A stretch of 31,362 nt of DNA from a virus. The stretch spans positions 1-31,362 of IMG/VR virus record IMGVR_UViG_3300004095_000007; one strand, given 5' to 3'. A program made the position numbers and the translations under genes. Positions 29,568 through 31,362 of this stretch are shown here, one piece after another. Each line of letters opens with the position of its first letter. The first letter of the stretch is position 1. The notes beneath the pieces were generated by a model, which saw only the letters and a list, made by a program, of their open reading frames with translations, did not search any database and was not told the DNA's origin.

Positions 29568-29596
29568 ATTATACCATAAAAAAATGCAGCCGTAAA
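29568..29596 (-). promoter_or_regulatory. Promoter of connector genes, overlapping the upstream terminator
   Basis: On the minus strand, TTTACG (29596-29591), a 17-bp spacer, TATAAT (29573-29568), with TGG giving an extended -10 (TTATGGTATAAT, 29579-29568). The -35 is exactly the loop of the terminator hairpin 29578-29604, so transcription restarts within the termination signal of the preceding gene. Confidence 0.65.
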
Positions 29597-29604
29597 GCTG
29601 CATT
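29578..29604 (-). terminator. Rho-independent terminator after the 159-aa gene
   Basis: On the minus strand: AATGCAGC (29604-29597), loop TTTACG, GCTGCATT (29590-29583), continued by TTTTT (29582-29578). It is a perfect 8-bp stem only 6 bp beyond the stop codon of the 29611-30090 gene. Confidence 0.85.
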
Positions 29605-29610
29605 AATTAA

Positions 29611-30090
29611 TTATGATATTAGTTCACCATAAGGAAGAGATTTATGTTCTCTTTCATATCGTGCAAGTTCTGTATTTTTATACATTCTAGCTTCGCCATC
29701 AATATTATATTTATGTTGTGTTTGAACATTTTTATTATCAATTCTTAATTCTAAAATACCACCACAAAAATTATTTAAATAAAACTCAGAATCTTTTTTG
29801 CTCATTTCAACAATTTCATCTTTATTGTAAAATGTTCTACCTGTTTTATTTTGTACATATTCTACAGCTTGTTTAAGAGTAAATAGCCTTGAATGAGATT
29901 GTCTAAGTTTTTTAGTTTCAGATTCAGTGTCACCTTCTTCATCATAAATCTTAGCTAATTCATGACGCATATCAACATCACCAACAAATTCATGTTTTTT
30001 AGTTGTAGCATTATATTTCATAATTGGAGTAATTAAAGCATTCATTTTTACTTTAACCATTTCTTCTTTTGTTAATAAATTTTTTTCCAT
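29611..30090 (-). CDS. Separately transcribed 159-aa late-region protein, function unknown
   Basis: This gene starts at ATG 30090 behind TAGGAAA and has its own promoter (30122-30133) and its own terminator (29578-29604), making a single-gene unit. It is charged and mostly helical, with a basic-acidic alternation: MEKNLLTKEEMVKVKMNALI, SETKKLRQSHSRLFTLKQAV, EYVQNKTGRTFYNKDEIVEM and, at the end, ARYEREHKSLPYGELIS. The location upstream of connector genes suggests a head or decoration-related protein, but no family is recognised. The isolated transcription unit suggests dosage different from its neighbours. Confidence 0.65.
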   Translation of the reverse strand: MEKNLLTKEEMVKVKMNALITPIMKYNATTKKHEFVGDVDMRHELAKIYDEEGDTESETKKLRQSHSRLFTLKQAVEYVQNKTGRTFYNKDEIVEMSKKDSEFYLNNFCGGILELRIDNKNVQTQHKYNIDGEARMYKNTELARYEREHKSLPYGELIS

Positions 30091-30121
30091 TATATTTCCT
30101 AAAAAGTTATATGTACGGCGT

Positions 30122-30133
30122 AGTATATCATAA
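30122..30133 (-). promoter_or_regulatory. Extended -10 promoter of the 159-aa gene
   Basis: On the minus strand: TTATGATATACT (30133-30122), i.e. TGA-TATACT with weak -35. It is identical over 12 bp, and nearly so beyond (..CTCGC / ..CTACGC), to the sheath promoter at 27829-27840. It lies 32 bp before ATG 30090. Confidence 0.55.
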
Positions 30134-30177
30134 AATTGAAGTTATTAAATAAATTTTGTTTATTTTTAAAAATAAAT

Positions 30178-30207
30178 TTGCATTTTAGAATTTAATTCGG
30201 TTATACT
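30178..30207 (+). promoter_or_regulatory. Plus-strand promoter of a candidate small RNA
   Basis: TTGCAT (30178-30183), an 18-bp spacer, TATACT (30202-30207). It is placed ~60 bp upstream of a strong terminator with no ORF between them. It points away from the late operon. Confidence 0.45.
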
Positions 30208-30310
30208 ATCGTCAGTTAAATAATTCTGCCACTATCAGATGATAACAAAGACTTTTTCACCAAAAGCCCTTATTCATTGTAGTGGATTGAATAAGGGTTT
30301 TTCTTTTCTT
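30208..30310 (+). ncRNA. Candidate ~95-nt intergenic small RNA
   Basis: The stretch is bounded by the promoter at 30178-30207 and the terminator at 30267-30310. It contains no start codon with RBS and no ORF of note. The 5' part (gtcagttaaataattctgcc and on) is largely unstructured, which would suit an antisense-acting sRNA. Its identity is unknown. Confidence 0.35.
30267..30310 (+). terminator. Rho-independent terminator, plus strand
   Basis: Stem CCCTTATTCA (30267-30276) with TGAATAAGGG (30288-30297), an 11-nt loop, then TTTTTCTTTTCTT (30298-30310). The minus-strand side has only a TTTT run, so the plus direction is favoured, though it could act both ways between this region and the late operon. 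Confidence 0.75.
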
Positions 30311-30586
30311 AAGTCTCAGCATTGCGAAGAGCAACTCAGCATAAATAAAAACTCAATTAACTTTACATCGCGTGGATTGGTGGTCGTTACAGACCTTGAT
30401 TAATGGCGAGGATAAAAAAGTATTAATCAATGATTATACTGACTGCTATACTGCATACGGAAGTAATCAGAATTATATACTTACTTTTTAATTATTTAAG
30501 GGGTAGGGAATTAATTCTACCAGCCAACTACCTGAACCAAAAGTAATAAATATAATGGTAAGATAATTTTTATTAGAAAGTTTAAA
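30311..30586. other. Non-coding stretch upstream of the lipoprotein, with inverted and direct repeats
   Basis: No convincing gene. It holds a direct repeat CTCAGCAT (30315-30322 and 30335-30342) and a perfect 9-bp inverted repeat, TTGATTAAT (30396-30404) with ATTAATCAA (30422-30430). A GGTAG / CTACC hairpin (30502-30506 with 30517-30521) flanks AATTAATT. A frame without a clear start (about 30344-30490; LINGEDKKVLINDYTDCYTA) looks protein-like and might be a gene remnant. G+C is slightly higher than in the phage genes. The inverted repeats could be operators for the lipoprotein gene. Confidence 0.35.
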
Positions 30587-31362
30587 ATGAAAAAATTAAT
30601 AACAGTAGTGTTTTTTTCTTGTTTGTTAATTGGGTGTAACGTTGGAAACAATCAAAAAAAGAGTGTAATTCAAACGGAATCGGATTTACAATTAAATAAA
30701 CCTACTACATTAGAATCGGACTCAACATTAATCTCATACCCTAATAAACCAAAGATTAAGATTGATATGATTTCTCACGCTTGGTATTCTAAAGAATCAC
30801 CAAATGAGTATGAAACAGGTGAGTCTTTTACAATCAAAGCTACTTTGGATAACCCAGCTATAATTTATACAGAAAATAAAATCAAATTAGTCACCAGTAA
30901 TACTGGTCTTATTTATGAATCAGACGAATGCATTATAAGTAGTGACGGATATTGTAATATAAATGTGACAATAGCTGAAAGTGCCAATTTAGGCGAGATT
31001 TCTTTAGCTATACAAAGTAATACAAATTTAGTAAGCACGACAAAATTAACATTTAAAGTGGTTGCAGGAAATATTATATTTTATACAGAGCAAGATATTC
31101 GAAAAGGTGATTTTGCAAGTAAAAGTCCCGGTCAATCTGTAAATCAAGTAGTAGATGCTTGGTGTCAATCATATGCAGAAAGTAAAGGATGGAAAGGCTT
31201 TTCTCCGATGTCTGATCGGTATAAGAAAAAATCCTATAAAGGTATGATACTAAATAATCCAGCAACAATTTCTGGTAAAGTATATTATCGCTTTGATGCA
31301 CAAACCAAAGTAGCTTTAGCTACAGATGAATACCTTGCAGAAAGTTTAGAGAATTCAATTTT
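30587..31362 (+). CDS. Lipoprotein with C-terminal DUF1554/endostatin-like domain, 3' end outside window
   Basis: ATG 30587; the frame stays open to the window end (258 codons seen). Residues 1-17 are a lipoprotein signal (MKKLITVVFFSCLLIGC, lipobox LIGC, Cys17). Residues ~58-160 look like a beta-sandwich (IKIDMISHAWYSKESPNEYE, FTIKATLDNPAIIYTENKIK). From ~162 the chain has NIIFYTEQDIRKGDFASKSP, AWCQSYAESKGWKG and SYKGMILN, which follows the DUF1554 pattern (vFvT...~~G.....~~AD..Cq..A...g....ykAmi.d) known from surface lipoproteins of Leptospira and some Legionellales. The base composition is less AT-rich than the phage genes. Either a host gene flanking a prophage or a lysogenic-conversion cargo gene. 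Confidence 0.7.
   Translation, partial: MKKLITVVFFSCLLIGCNVGNNQKKSVIQTESDLQLNKPTTLESDSTLISYPNKPKIKIDMISHAWYSKESPNEYETGESFTIKATLDNPAIIYTENKIKLVTSNTGLIYESDECIISSDGYCNINVTIAESANLGEISLAIQSNTNLVSTTKLTFKVVAGNIIFYTEQDIRKGDFASKSPGQSVNQVVDAWCQSYAESKGWKGFSPMSDRYKKKSYKGMILNNPATISGKVYYRFDAQTKVALATDEYLAESLENSI

Noticed and set aside
31074-31301. 75-aa minus-strand ORF at the right edge
   Set aside because: It lies opposite the lipoprotein frame, which is open for 258 codons with signal peptide and domain motifs.

Overview
This window is part of an AT-rich (roughly 70% A+T by eye), contractile-tailed (myovirus-type) phage or prophage genome of a Gram-negative host. The Gram-negative host is inferred from a two-component Rz/Rz1 spanin pair and from lipoproteins with lipoboxes. 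No integrase, repressor, terminase, portal or capsid gene is seen, so lytic or lysogenic lifestyle cannot be decided. Host taxonomy is not resolvable from the sequence.

Layout. (1) 1-8251, plus strand: a tightly packed early/accessory operon. It holds a DUF6948-like protein, a 32-aa Gly-X repeat peptide, a Cys-rich 52-aa protein, a PD-(D/E)XK exonuclease plus RecT/Bet annealase pair, and a GC-rich structured RNA at 2161-2234. These are followed by a small lipoprotein and a run of tiny coupled ORFs, including four copies of a short Tudor-like 'WG.G.V' module and three copies of a helical LLDNL/KALNAV-type protein. The operon ends with a ribose-phosphate pyrophosphokinase-like gene overlapping a NAMPT-family gene. 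That gene pair is the signature of the phage NAD+ reconstitution (anti-defence) pathway NARP1, or less likely of ordinary nicotinamide salvage. (2) 8248-8368: a convergence zone with the minus-strand late terminator and nested inverted repeats. (3) 8366-30090, minus strand: the late region, read right to left. The order is a protein of unknown role, head-tail connector and completion proteins, tail sheath, tube, tail-assembly chaperone with an A AAA AAG slippery site, tape measure, tail lysin, hub proteins, spike, gp25-like wedge, J-like protein, fibres including a Gly-rich adhesin, and the lysis cassette. The lysis cassette comprises four small membrane proteins, Rz with embedded Rz1, and a GH24 endolysin. 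(4) 30091-31362: a divergent region with a minus-strand late promoter, a candidate ~100-nt small RNA with its own promoter and terminator, and a plus-strand lipoprotein cut by the window end. The lipoprotein carries a DUF1554-like domain. Head genes expected upstream of the connectors are absent here, so this is either a module boundary or a prophage/host edge.

The late genes appear to be driven by several minus-strand promoters sharing an extended -10 motif, TTATGRTATAMT, found in four intergenic gaps, with a weaker fifth copy. The most interesting items are the NAD+ cassette, the switch-like RNA at 2161-2234, the dual-coded 3' end of the tail chaperone gene, the shared late promoter motif, and the Rz1 gene hidden inside Rz.
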